The translations under genes were made by a program, and so were the position numbers. Under the pieces are notes generated by a model. That model was not told the origin of the DNA. It saw only the letters and a program-made list of their open reading frames with translations, and did not search any database. Below, piece by piece: positions 1 through 6,649 of a DNA stretch of 18,449 bases; positions within the stretch are counted from its first letter, which is position 1; each line of letters begins with the position of its first letter. Source of the DNA: UBA1822 sp963634795 (GTDB lineage: Bacteria; Bacillota; Negativicutes; Veillonellales; Dialisteraceae); contig CAVHDO010000016.1 of NCBI GenBank assembly GCA_963634795.1, forward strand, positions 1 through 18,449, given 5' to 3'.

Positions 1-1
1 A

Positions 2-37
2 AATGAATTTGCGGCCAAGAAAATGTTTGGGATATAA
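2..37 (+). CDS. Possible 3' end of a plus-strand gene entering the window
   Basis: Frame 2 of the plus strand is open from the window edge and reads NEFAAKKMFGI before a TAA. The codons used (GCG, GCC, AAG) look like coding sequence from this GC-rich genome, whereas the DNA after the stop becomes strongly AT-rich. If real, this gene would converge on the racemase gene. Eleven residues are too few to name a family, and chance is a serious alternative. Confidence 0.25.
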   Translation, partial: NEFAAKKMFGI

Positions 38-364
38 AACACCATATGAGGTCTATTATTCAAAAACATTGCACTTGACTTGACAATTCACCCGACAAAA
101 ACTATCAAAACTAAAATTTTAACCTTAGAAAATACCTTAATATTTCAAACATCTCTACTGGCAAACCTCACAATTATATTTTACTACCCTCCCTCTTTTT
201 TATTTATCAAAAAAACTGGAACGCTCTCTCTTTTTATATCATTAAGCATTTTTAGCAAATACAAAAAACACTTATTTTTTAGGCAAACGACACCTAAATG
301 ACTAACCTTACTTTTAGATTTTTTGAAGGACAAAATCCAACCTCTACCTCTCTCCTTTTTTTCT
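38..364. other. AT-rich intergenic region, no supported gene
   Basis: This stretch is much richer in A and T than the rest of the window. A 73-codon open frame on the plus strand opens with a TTG that is itself part of a TTGACA box, has no ribosome binding site, and encodes a Phe/Ile/Lys/Thr-rich peptide of no recognisable family, so I do not call it. I found no strong terminator for the minus-strand operon ending at 365; a 5-bp stem (TTAGG/CCTAA, about 280-298) followed by A/T-rich DNA is the best candidate and is weak. Confidence 0.5.
80..108 (+). promoter_or_regulatory. Weak candidate plus-strand promoter
   Basis: A perfect TTGACA (80-85, preceded by an overlapping TTGACT) is followed after exactly 17 bp by TATCAA (103-108, 4 of 6 matches to TATAAT). 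No plus-strand gene follows, so it would drive an antisense or non-coding transcript towards the racemase gene. In AT-rich DNA such matches arise easily by chance. Confidence 0.2.
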
Positions 365-1180
365 TTACATTCCGTACGCCATGCCTTCCGCCACGACGGA
401 AATATTTCCTCCGATGGACAGTTTTTCGATTCGTCCTTCAGACAGCTCCGCGTCGGCGTAAATGAGGCCGCCTTTTTGCGCCGCTTCGAGATGCACCGCG
501 CCGCCGTACACCGTGGCGAGCGACGCGGCCAGAGCCGCCGTGCCGCTGCCGCAACTCGATTCATTGACGAGCGTCCCCGTCTCGCGCACGTAAACGAAAG
601 GATCCAGTGTCTTGCCATCGTAAAAAAGAATGCCGATGGCCTCGTCCGTCTCGCCGAACGCTTCCAGAATCGTATCGATGATTTCTTTTCTTTCCGTGAT
701 TTTCGGCATTTTGGAAACGAAGAAACAAAAATGAGAAATGCCGGGGAACTGGACGTTCCACGCTTCCTGCTTGCCGATGTTCACTTTCTGCACCGCTTCC
801 GGAAGCGGCATTTCGCCCGTCACGTCAAAGACCGACTCGCTCACAAGGCGCGCCCGGCAGCAGACGCTTCGGGACATTCCCGTGCAAGCGACTTGAAATT
901 GTGCCTCCAGCGCCTTGCTTCCCGCTTTTCGCGCGCAAAAAAGACGCCAAGCCGCCGCGGCGCGCACTGCGTTTCCGCAAAATTCTCCGCCCATCATCGA
1001 CACGAAAAGATCGGCTCCGCGCGGCGTTTCCTCCGCCAAAAAACCGACCTGCTCGGCCGCGAGATTCGTTTCCTCCATCAATCGCTGCGAAAGCGCGGCG
1101 CGTTCCTCCTCCGGGACGGGGTCCGTGACGAAAATCGTCGTATTTCCCGACGGATTCAATTTCACAAAATGACAGTCCAT
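365..1180 (-). CDS. DapF-fold amino-acid racemase, CntK-like (histidine racemase type)
   Basis: A 271-aa cofactor-independent racemase/epimerase of the diaminopimelate epimerase fold. Both half-domains carry their catalytic cysteine: GGEFCGNA (Cys68) and NESSCGSGTA (Cys210). These two thiols normally form the acid/base pair. The glutamate-arginine pair that DapF uses to hold diaminopimelate, 8-9 residues before the second cysteine, is replaced by Thr-Gly, and CGNG is replaced by CGNA. The opening KLNPSGNTTIFV and the later EQVGFL resemble, from memory, staphylococcal CntK, which makes D-histidine for staphylopine. The start ATG directly abuts the stop of the upstream membrane-protein gene, so the two are probably co-translated. 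No nicotianamine-synthase-like (CntL) or opine dehydrogenase (CntM) gene is in the window. The fold is sure, the substrate is not; a divergent DapF or another amino-acid racemase remains possible. Confidence 0.8.
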   Translation of the reverse strand: MDCHFVKLNPSGNTTIFVTDPVPEEERAALSQRLMEETNLAAEQVGFLAEETPRGADLFVSMMGGEFCGNAVRAAAAWRLFCARKAGSKALEAQFQVACTGMSRSVCCRARLVSESVFDVTGEMPLPEAVQKVNIGKQEAWNVQFPGISHFCFFVSKMPKITERKEIIDTILEAFGETDEAIGILFYDGKTLDPFVYVRETGTLVNESSCGSGTAALAASLATVYGGAVHLEAAQKGGLIYADAELSEGRIEKLSIGGNISVVAEGMAYGM

Positions 1181-1654
1181 TTACCTGATTCCCTGCTTTT
1201 CTTCAATGAGTGCCACCAATTTTTGCTTGTTTTCGGACGAAAGAAACAGAAACGGCACGGAAATTCTCGCGATGCCGCCTTCCGTGAAGGTGCCGACGTA
1301 CATTTCCGTCCAGCCGTGGGAAAATCCCGTAATTTCTTTGTGGGAAACGGCCAAATATTCGCGGCGAATCCGGAATGAGTTTCCGCGCCGCTCCCACACG
1401 AGTCCGTGCGGCACGAGAAGCCAATCGTCCGTCGCCAGCACGACGGGCAAATGCACTTCGTAAATGCGCCACAAAAAGAACGCGACGAATGCGCCCGCCG
1501 GCACAAATACCCACGGTGTGATTTGCATCGCGTAAAAAATCATGACGGCGGACGCCAGCGAATACAGCACGGACGTCACAATCACCCACCATTTCGCGCG
1601 CGGCGCCTGCCAAATCAAAGCGCCGTGCACGGCTTCGTCGTAATGAATCAGCAT
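1181..1654 (-). CDS. Small membrane protein with PH-like (bPH) cytoplasmic domain, function unknown
   Basis: 157 aa. Two hydrophobic segments (about residues 23-43 and 46-62) form a hairpin near the N-terminus. They are followed by a soluble beta-rich part with an LATDDWLLVPHGLVWERRG-like strand pattern and a C-terminal helix (SSENKQKLVALIEEKQG). This layout, two membrane helices then one beta-sandwich domain, is what bacterial PH-like membrane proteins look like, but I assign it by general pattern only. The ATG overlaps the end of the upstream gene by 7 nt, and the stop abuts the start of the racemase gene, so the three genes form one translationally coupled unit. I do not recognise a named family. 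Confidence 0.75.
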   Translation of the reverse strand: MLIHYDEAVHGALIWQAPRAKWWVIVTSVLYSLASAVMIFYAMQITPWVFVPAGAFVAFFLWRIYEVHLPVVLATDDWLLVPHGLVWERRGNSFRIRREYLAVSHKEITGFSHGWTEMYVGTFTEGGIARISVPFLFLSSENKQKLVALIEEKQGIR

Positions 1655-2244
1655 GATTTATGCACGGGCGATTGCCATCTTTCGCGGCTTCGCGGTTTTC
1701 CTAAGACGGCATCGTAACGCACCCAACGACGCATGGCTTCCGACGCGCTCTCGCCGTCAAAGGCGCCGATGGGCTCGACGTCTCGCGGCGCCATTTTTTT
1801 TGTTCGCTTCGCGTCTTCCGCCCGCTGCCGCTGCTCTTCCGTCTCCGCCGCGCTCACGACGGCAGAAACGGTGGAAACGGAGGAAACGACGCTCGCTTTC
1901 TTTGGCGAAACGGACGCGCGAACGGGAAGCGGCGCTTCCTGTTTTTCTTCCGGAAACGCAACGGATTTTTCTTCCGTTTCTTTTTCTCCCCAAGCGAGCC
2001 GAAGTTTGGCGCGAAAATTTTCGACGTCAAAGGAGGCTTCTTTCACGTGAGGCGCGGAATTTGTCTGAGCCGCCTTCGTCCTTTTGGCGGGATTCGGCGA
2101 GCCGTTTTTCGTTTCCGTCCTTTGCGTCCGCGTTTCCGCCCGCTTTGGCAGCGGCATCGTCCGTTTATTCCGCCGCGCATCCTGTTTCTTCACGGCGACG
2201 ATGTAAATCAGAAACACCGCCAACAATAAAAATCCAAAGTCCAT
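1648..2244 (-). CDS. Hypothetical membrane-anchored protein with low-complexity charged middle
   Basis: 198 aa. One N-terminal membrane helix (about residues 3-18) is followed by a short basic stretch and a long low-complexity region rich in Lys, Arg, Glu, Ala, Ser and Thr, probably disordered and cytoplasmic. A more ordered C-terminus contains EAMRRWVRYDAVLGKPRSR. The short AVLGxPR(S)R tail recalls, from memory, a tail motif common in small Firmicutes membrane proteins of unknown function. The ATG at 2244 is chosen over an adjacent TTG because GGAGG lies 6 nt upstream of it. It is the first gene of a three-gene unit. The gene sits just downstream of a repeat element; I could not find a convincing promoter between them. 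Confidence 0.75.
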   Translation of the reverse strand: MDFGFLLLAVFLIYIVAVKKQDARRNKRTMPLPKRAETRTQRTETKNGSPNPAKRTKAAQTNSAPHVKEASFDVENFRAKLRLAWGEKETEEKSVAFPEEKQEAPLPVRASVSPKKASVVSSVSTVSAVVSAAETEEQRQRAEDAKRTKKMAPRDVEPIGAFDGESASEAMRRWVRYDAVLGKPRSRERWQSPVHKSC

Positions 2245-2303
2245 CAATTTCCTCCGATTGGATTCGCTGTGACTGCTTCGCTTTGCGTGGCATGATCGAC
2301 AAA

Positions 2304-2573
2304 GACATCAGATGTCAGACATCAGACATCAGATGACTGCTCGGCTTTTTTCGTCAGGCGCAAGATAGTTATTAGCTTTTAGCTTTTAGCTATCAGATGA
2401 AATCGGATGCGCTCCGCGCGATTTTTATAAAAATCATCGCCGACAGGCGATACCGCTTTCGTCTGACGTCTGATCGTCTGATGTCTGACGTCTCACTCGC
2501 CGAATGTCATCCCGAGCCACGCGCGCCGCTGACAACTAATAGCTAACGGCTGATAACTATTTCATGCCTGCCT
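2304..2573. repeat. Heptamer-built intergenic repeat element, copy 1 (downstream of floA)
   Basis: This element is assembled from 7-bp degenerate units. Block A (2304-2338) has five units of type GACATCA/GATGTCA. Block B (2371-2398) has four units of type TTTAGCT. A core with hairpins (2405-2455) follows. Block A' (2461-2496) has units of type GTCTGAC, an inverted copy of A. Block B' (about 2530-2573) is an inverted copy of B and its flank, sharing ATAGTTATnAG and a CAGGC end. The sequence linking A and B (CAGATGACTGCTCG, then GTCAGGCGCAAGATAGTTAT) recurs almost unchanged in the second copy at 3641-3685. No open frame is supported. The inverted A/A' arms make it look like a non-autonomous mobile element or a large hairpin. 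The 347-bp gap between floA and the next gene is almost entirely this element. Confidence 0.85.
2429..2451 (-). terminator. Rho-independent terminator inside repeat copy 1, downstream of floA
   Basis: Read on the minus strand, ATCGCC-TGTC-GGCGAT forms a 6-bp stem with a 4-nt loop, followed after two bases by five T. It lies about 140 nt past the floA stop, in the core of the repeat element, and would separate floA transcription from the three-gene unit starting at 2244. The stem is short, so efficiency is uncertain. Confidence 0.5.
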
Positions 2574-2591
2574 AAAAAGCCAAGCACTTCG

Positions 2592-3557
2592 TTATTTCTT
2601 CTCATCCCCGGCAATCGTCTTTCTCATGCCCGTATCGGCGGCGATATTTTGCATATTGTAATAATCCATGACGCCCAGATGACCCGAACGGAGCGCATCG
2701 GCCATGGCGCGCGGCACGTCGGCTTCGGCTTCGACGACTTTCGCCTGCATTTCCTGCGTGTAGGCTCGCATTTCCTGCTCTTTGGCGACGGCCATCGCGC
2801 GGCGCTCTTCCGCACGGGCCTGCGCGATCTGTTTGTCCGCTTCCGCCTGGTCGGTCTGGAGCTGCGCACCGATATTTCTTCCGACGTCCACATCGGCGAT
2901 ATCAATGGACAAAATTTCAAAGGCCGTCCCCGAATCGAGCCCCTTGCCCAAGACGGTGCGGGAAATGTGATCCGGATTTTCCAGGACGTCCGTATGGCTC
3001 TCCGAGGAGCCGCAAGTCGTGACGATGCCTTCGCCGACGCGCGCGATAATCGTCGCTTCGCCCGCGCCGCCGACGAGACGGTCGATATTCGCCCGCACGG
3101 TCACACGCGCCCGGACTTTCAGCTCAATCCCGTTCTTGGCGACGGCAGAAATGACGGGCGTCTCGATGACTTTCGGATTGACGCTCATCTGCACGGCTTC
3201 CAGCACGTTTCTGCCGGCCAAATCGATGGCGGCCGCCTGCTCAAAGGACAAATCAATCTGCGCCCGATGCGCCGCAATCAAAGCGTCCACGACATTGTCC
3301 ACGTTCCCGCCGGCCAAATAATGCGCTTCGAGCTGATTCACATTGAGCGCGAGCCCCGCCTTCGTCCCCTTGATGAGCGGCAAGACAATCATCGTGGGCG
3401 ACACGCGCCGAATGCGCATCCCGATCAGATTGAAAAGGGAAATATGCACATCGGCCGCCAACGCCGAAATCCAAAGTCCCACGGGCACAAAGTGGAAAAA
3501 GACGGACAACACAAAAATAATCAGAAACAAAAAAGCAATAAAAGAAACAAATTCCAT
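2592..3557 (-). CDS. floA: Flotillin-like protein FloA (YqfA family)
   Basis: 321 aa, close to the usual length of about 330. FloA forms large oligomers on the inner face of the cytoplasmic membrane and scaffolds fluid membrane microdomains that support membrane protein complexes and secretion. The N-terminus is a strongly hydrophobic hairpin (residues about 4-45) followed by RIRRVSPTMIVLPLIKGTKAG, typical of the family. A PHB-like core with VIETPVISAVAKNGIELKVRARVTVR-type segments is followed by an Ala/Glu/Gln-rich coiled coil (AEADKQIAQARAEERRAMAV) and a conserved ending, MDYYNMQNIAADTGMRKTIA. The ATG at 3557 is preferred because GGAGG lies 6 nt before it; an in-frame ATG at 3563 touches the same GGAGG and cannot use it. 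NfeD, the usual partner, lies upstream but is separated by a repeat element. Confidence 0.96.
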   Translation of the reverse strand: MEFVSFIAFLFLIIFVLSVFFHFVPVGLWISALAADVHISLFNLIGMRIRRVSPTMIVLPLIKGTKAGLALNVNQLEAHYLAGGNVDNVVDALIAAHRAQIDLSFEQAAAIDLAGRNVLEAVQMSVNPKVIETPVISAVAKNGIELKVRARVTVRANIDRLVGGAGEATIIARVGEGIVTTCGSSESHTDVLENPDHISRTVLGKGLDSGTAFEILSIDIADVDVGRNIGAQLQTDQAEADKQIAQARAEERRAMAVAKEQEMRAYTQEMQAKVVEAEADVPRAMADALRSGHLGVMDYYNMQNIAADTGMRKTIAGDEKK

Positions 3558-3593
3558 TTTCATCCTCCGTTTTCTGAAAATAAAGGAATTGGA

Positions 3594-3622
3594 TTTATAC
3601 CCGCGTACCATGAAGACGTCAG
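3594..3622 (-). promoter_or_regulatory. Candidate floA promoter using a repeat-derived -35 box
   Basis: On the minus strand CTGACG (3622-3617, 4 of 6 matches to TTGACA) is followed after exactly 17 bp by TATAAA (3599-3594, 5 of 6 matches to TATAAT). Transcription would begin about 30 nt before the floA ATG. The -35 hexamer lies within the first heptamer unit of the repeat element, so the repeat would have donated half of the promoter. Confidence 0.4.
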
Positions 3623-3863
3623 ACAATCAGACGTCAGACGTCAGATGACTGCTCGACATTTTGGTCAGGCGCAAGATAGTTATTAGTTATTAGCTATTAG
3701 CTGTTAGCTGTTAGCTGTCAGACAAAAGCGGTGCGCTTCGCTAATTTTTATATACCGCTTCGCGGCGTGATATAAGAACGGCACCACAGATATTGATTCA
3801 CTTTTGCCGCAAACGGCTCTACTGAAATCTGACGTCTGACTGTCTGATGTCTGACGTCTCAAT
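3615..3863. repeat. Heptamer-built intergenic repeat element, copy 2 (between nfeD and floA)
   Basis: Same architecture and orientation as the element at 2304-2573. Block A (3615-3650) has units of type GACGTCA. A linker (CAGATGACTGCTCG, then GTCAGGCGCAAGATAGTTAT) is shared with copy 1. Block B (3681-3722) has six consecutive 7-bp units (TATTAGT, TATTAGC twice, TGTTAGC twice, TGTCAGA). A divergent core of about 100 bp with a CCGC-GAA-GCGG hairpin follows, then inverted block A' (3828-3863, units of type TCTGACG). The core carries GTGCGCTTCGC and an ATTTTTATA run, as in copy 1. No gene is present in this 338-bp gap. The unit numbers differ between the two copies, as expected if units are gained and lost by slippage. 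Confidence 0.85.
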
Positions 3864-3895
3864 CTCTGTGTGCCGCAAAAATTCAGCCTCTCATC

Positions 3896-4522
3896 TCATT
3901 CTTTCCCCACCACCACGCGATTGGATTCGGCTTTCAGGACGAGGATGGGCTCTCCCGGTTGGATGAAATCGCCCTGGGTCACGGCGTCCAAGACTTTGCC
4001 TTCGATGTCCACTTTTCCTGCCGGACGAAGGACCGTTTTCGCGACGCCGCGTTTCCCTTCGTAGGGAGAAAGATTTTCTACGGAGGACAGATAGCCTTCT
4101 TTGGACGTGAGCGAGAGCGAAAGGGAAATTTTGCGCCAGACGGGATTGTCCGGCAGTTTCTTGTCCAAGAAAATCAAGACCAAAACGGCCAATACAATGC
4201 CGACGATCAGAACCAATGTCGCACTCACCCCCGATCCGAAGAGAAAAAACAACGCCGTCATCACGGCCGCCAGTCCCGCCACGGTGACAAAGCCGGTAAA
4301 CAGCACGAAAAGATCCAGCAATATCAAAGAAAGTCCGCCGAAATACAGCAGACTTTCCGTCATCGGCCACGATTCGCCCGCGCCGAAAAGAAGCAGCGCG
4401 CCGCAAAAGAGCGCAACAAGACCGCCGCCGGAAAATCCCGCCGTTTTGACCTCCGTCAGGATGGAAAGAAATATGACGGCGGCCAGAATCGATTCGATAA
4501 TGGGATTTTGCAATAGTTCCAT
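3896..4522 (-). CDS. nfeD: Short NfeD-type membrane protein
   Basis: 208 aa. NfeD proteins work with flotillins and stomatins in membrane organisation. Four to five hydrophobic segments (about residues 9-30, 33-48, 58-80, 82-98 and 102-118) are followed by a soluble C-terminal OB-fold domain. That domain has the family signatures EGKRGVAKTVLRPAGKV, DAVTQGDFIQPGEPI and a final NRVVV strand. The ClpP-like serine protease domain of long NfeD proteins is absent, so this is the short membrane plus OB form. The ATG at 4522 lies 6 nt after the recX stop and has a strong GGGAGGAG site. Its expected partner floA is the next gene, but a repeat element of about 250 bp separates them. Confidence 0.92.
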   Translation of the reverse strand: MELLQNPIIESILAAVIFLSILTEVKTAGFSGGGLVALFCGALLLFGAGESWPMTESLLYFGGLSLILLDLFVLFTGFVTVAGLAAVMTALFFLFGSGVSATLVLIVGIVLAVLVLIFLDKKLPDNPVWRKISLSLSLTSKEGYLSSVENLSPYEGKRGVAKTVLRPAGKVDIEGKVLDAVTQGDFIQPGEPILVLKAESNRVVVGKE

Positions 4523-4528
4523 GAATGG

Positions 4529-4963
4529 TTACTCCTCCCAATCCGAGAGCACGCGCCGAATGACATCGTAAGAAAATCCGCGGCGTGCCAGAAATGCGCC
4601 GGCGCGCTGATAATCCGACCGATAGCCAGGCGACGACGTTTCTTTTCTTTGGAGTGCCAGCTCGGCTTTTTCCTCTTCTTCCTCCGGCGTGAGACTGTCC
4701 TCGCAAGGAAGCCCGCGCATGAAAAGTTTCTGCTTGATATAGCGATTCCCATACAGCCCGTCGCGACGGAAATTTTCAAATAGATCCGCTGCCAGCTCTT
4801 CGTCATTCAGATAGTCCAAGCGGTACAGCTCCTCGACGACGCTGTCAATCTCGCTTCCCGAAAAGCCGCGCTGCCGGAGTTTCCTGCGGAGCTCTTTCTC
4901 GCTTTGCGCGCGATAGCCCAGAAGATGCAGCGCCGCTTCGAGCGCCGTCTTACTTTTCTTCAT
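4529..4963 (-). CDS. recX: RecX regulatory protein
   Basis: 144 aa from the chosen ATG. RecX binds RecA filaments and caps or inhibits their extension, so recA and recX are commonly coupled. The protein has the family's repeating three-helix modules: ALEAALHLLGYRAQSEKELR, then RQRGFSGSEIDSVVEELYRL, then DYLNDEELAADLFENFRRDG, and a last module near YDVIRRVL. An acidic run of five Glu (about residues 95-99) sits between modules. The ATG at 4963 overlaps recA by 14 nt. An upstream in-frame ATG at 4993 would add ten residues (RTKRRPPQP type) and overlap recA further. Neither has a strong ribosome binding site, so the start is uncertain while the identity is good. Confidence 0.9.
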   Translation of the reverse strand: MKKSKTALEAALHLLGYRAQSEKELRRKLRQRGFSGSEIDSVVEELYRLDYLNDEELAADLFENFRRDGLYGNRYIKQKLFMRGLPCEDSLTPEEEEEKAELALQRKETSSPGYRSDYQRAGAFLARRGFSYDVIRRVLSDWEE

Positions 4964-6062
4964 TGGCTGCGGCGGCCGGCGCTTCGTCCTCATCGCTCGT
5001 CGCTACGACGCCGTTCGCAAATTTTTCCGGATCGGCCACGAGCGTGTCGCGGATGATTTTATCGATTTCCTGATACACCGCCGGATTCTCACGGAGATAT
5101 TTCTTCGCATTTTCACGCCCCTGCGCGATGCGGGAGCCATTGTAAGCGAACCAGGCGCCGCTCTTTTTCATGAGATCCATGGCCACGGCGATATCGATCA
5201 GCGTGCCTTCCTTGGAAATCCCTTCGCCGTACATGATGTCGAAATCCGCCACTTTGAAAGGCGGAGCGACTTTATTTTTCACCACCTTGGCGCGGGTATG
5301 GTTTCCGATGATGTCGTTTCCGGATTTAATCGCCTCGCCGCGACGGATATCGATGCGGATGGATGAATAGAATTTCAACGCGCGGCCGCCCGTCGTCGTC
5401 TCCGGATTGCCGAACATGACGCCGACTTTTTCGCGAAGCTGATTGATGAAAATGACGACGATGCCGGTGCGATTGATGATCCCGGTGAGTTTTCTCATGG
5501 CTTTGCTCATGAGGCGCGCATGGAGACCGACGGACGCGTCGCCGATTTCTCCGTCGATTTCCTGCTTCGGCACGAGCGCCGCGACGGAATCGACGACGAT
5601 GATATCGACCGCCGCACTCCGCACGAGAGCCTCGCAAATGCTGAGCGCCTGCTCGCCGTAATCCGGCTGCGAAATCAGAAGATCATGCGTATTGACGCCC
5701 AAATGATGCGCGTAAATCGGATCGAGCGCGTGCTCGGCATCGATGAAGGCCGCAATGCCGCCCATTTTCTGCGCTTCCGCGATGGCATGGAGCGCGAGCG
5801 TCGTCTTCCCGGACGATTCCGGCCCGTAAATCTCGATGATACGGCCGCGTGGATAGCCGCCGATACCGACCGCAATGTCCAGCGCCAGCGAACCCGTCGG
5901 AATGACATCCAAATTCATTTTCGCGCCCATATCCCCGAGCTTCATGATGGACCCGGTGCCGAATTCCTTTTCAATCTGCTTGAGTGCCGTTTCCAGCGCT
6001 TTTTTCCGTTCCTCTTCGCTGGCGGGAATGATGATATCCGGTTTTTCCTGTTTCGTTGCCAT
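4950..6062 (-). CDS. recA: Recombinase RecA
   Basis: 370 aa, in the usual range for the family. RecA polymerises on single-stranded DNA, catalyses strand exchange in recombinational repair and triggers LexA self-cleavage where an SOS system exists. The Walker A motif GPESSGKT is at residues 80-87. The catalytic-glutamate region FIDAEHALDP, the Walker B VDIIVVDSVAALVP, loop L1 around IGDASVGLHARLMS and loop L2 around FINQLREKVGVMFGNPETTTGG are all intact. The C-terminus is an acidic tail (SDEDEAPAAAANEEK), as usual. A strong AAGGAGAGGG site precedes the ATG. The gene follows cinA after 34 bp and overlaps recX. I see no clear LexA box or separate promoter in the short upstream gap, so it is probably transcribed from further upstream. 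Confidence 0.99.
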   Translation of the reverse strand: MATKQEKPDIIIPASEEERKKALETALKQIEKEFGTGSIMKLGDMGAKMNLDVIPTGSLALDIAVGIGGYPRGRIIEIYGPESSGKTTLALHAIAEAQKMGGIAAFIDAEHALDPIYAHHLGVNTHDLLISQPDYGEQALSICEALVRSAAVDIIVVDSVAALVPKQEIDGEIGDASVGLHARLMSKAMRKLTGIINRTGIVVIFINQLREKVGVMFGNPETTTGGRALKFYSSIRIDIRRGEAIKSGNDIIGNHTRAKVVKNKVAPPFKVADFDIMYGEGISKEGTLIDIAVAMDLMKKSGAWFAYNGSRIAQGRENAKKYLRENPAVYQEIDKIIRDTLVADPEKFANGVVATSDEDEAPAAAANEEK

Positions 6063-6096
6063 GTCTGTGCCCTCTCCTTTTCAAAAAAATATGTTA

Positions 6097-6645
6097 TTAA
6101 AAAATTTTTCCTTTTATATAATCGGCCGCGTAAAGAAACGCCTTTCGCGCCGCGGCTTCGCGCACCTCATTTCGCGTGCCCGAAAATTGTTCACGCCGAA
6201 CTTCCGTACCGAATTTTCCAGAAACGGCGATGTACACCAGCCCCGCCGGTTCGCCGCGCTCCCCTTTCCCGGGTCCCGCGTAGCCCGTCGTCGAAACGGC
6301 GATGTCCGTCTCATACAATTTTCGCGCGCCTTCCGCCATTTCTTTTGCGGTTTCAGAGGAAACGGCCGTGTGCGCCGCCAAAGTTTCCCCCGAGACGCCC
6401 AAGACTTTTTCTTTGGCGCTGTTCCAATATGTCACGGCGCTCCCTTTGAAATGCGCGCTGCTTCCCGGAATGTCCGTCATGAGCTTCCCAATCAGCCCGC
6501 CCGTGCAAGACTCCGCCGCCGAAAATGTCAGGCTTTTTTCTTGCAAAAGATTGAGGAGTGCCTCGGCCTCTTTATTATACCGCACGGAACCATTCTTTGC
6601 CGAAATATTTCGCAAAGCCGCTTTCCGCGCCCATGGATGTCTCAT
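6097..6645 (-). CDS. pncC: CinA C-terminal domain protein / NMN amidohydrolase PncC
   Basis: 182 aa from the chosen ATG. The domain converts nicotinamide mononucleotide to nicotinic acid mononucleotide in pyridine-nucleotide recycling. Family signatures are plain: SAAESCTGGLIGKLMTDIPG, FKGSAVTYWNSAKEKVLGV, HTAVSSETAKEMAEGA, STTGYAGP and EQFSGTRNEVREAAA. Only the C-terminal amidohydrolase domain is present; the N-terminal MoaB-like domain of long CinA proteins is missing. The gene sits directly upstream of recA, a common Firmicutes order. The start is uncertain: the ATG at 6645 is 5 nt after the rimO stop, a TTG at 6666 would overlap rimO, and a GTG at 6585 would give the family-typical length of about 162 aa with no odd N-terminal extension. 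No candidate has a strong ribosome binding site. Confidence 0.9.
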   Translation of the reverse strand: MRHPWARKAALRNISAKNGSVRYNKEAEALLNLLQEKSLTFSAAESCTGGLIGKLMTDIPGSSAHFKGSAVTYWNSAKEKVLGVSGETLAAHTAVSSETAKEMAEGARKLYETDIAVSTTGYAGPGKGERGEPAGLVYIAVSGKFGTEVRREQFSGTRNEVREAAARKAFLYAADYIKGKIF

Positions 6646-6649
6646 GCTC

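Noticed and set aside
80..301. 73-codon open frame on the plus strand
   Set aside because: TTG start inside a TTGACA box, no ribosome site, composition typical of translated AT-rich DNA, no recognisable family.
323..1378. Long plus-strand open frame opposite the racemase and membrane-protein genes
   Set aside because: Arg/His/Phe-rich shadow of minus-strand genes in GC-rich DNA; the opposite strand has clear family motifs.
2304..3863. CRISPR array, because of regular short repeats
   Set aside because: Units are 7 bp, contiguous and degenerate, with no spacers of uniform length and no cas genes.
6063..6096. LexA/DinR box upstream of recA
   Set aside because: The 34-bp gap has no recognisable CGAAC-N4-GTTCG-like palindrome; only A/T runs and the ribosome binding site.
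6573..6580. TATAAT on the minus strand near the start of the cinA/pncC coding region, considered as a recA promoter
   Set aside because: No -35 hexamer at suitable spacing, and it lies within or just before the pncC coding sequence; likely chance.
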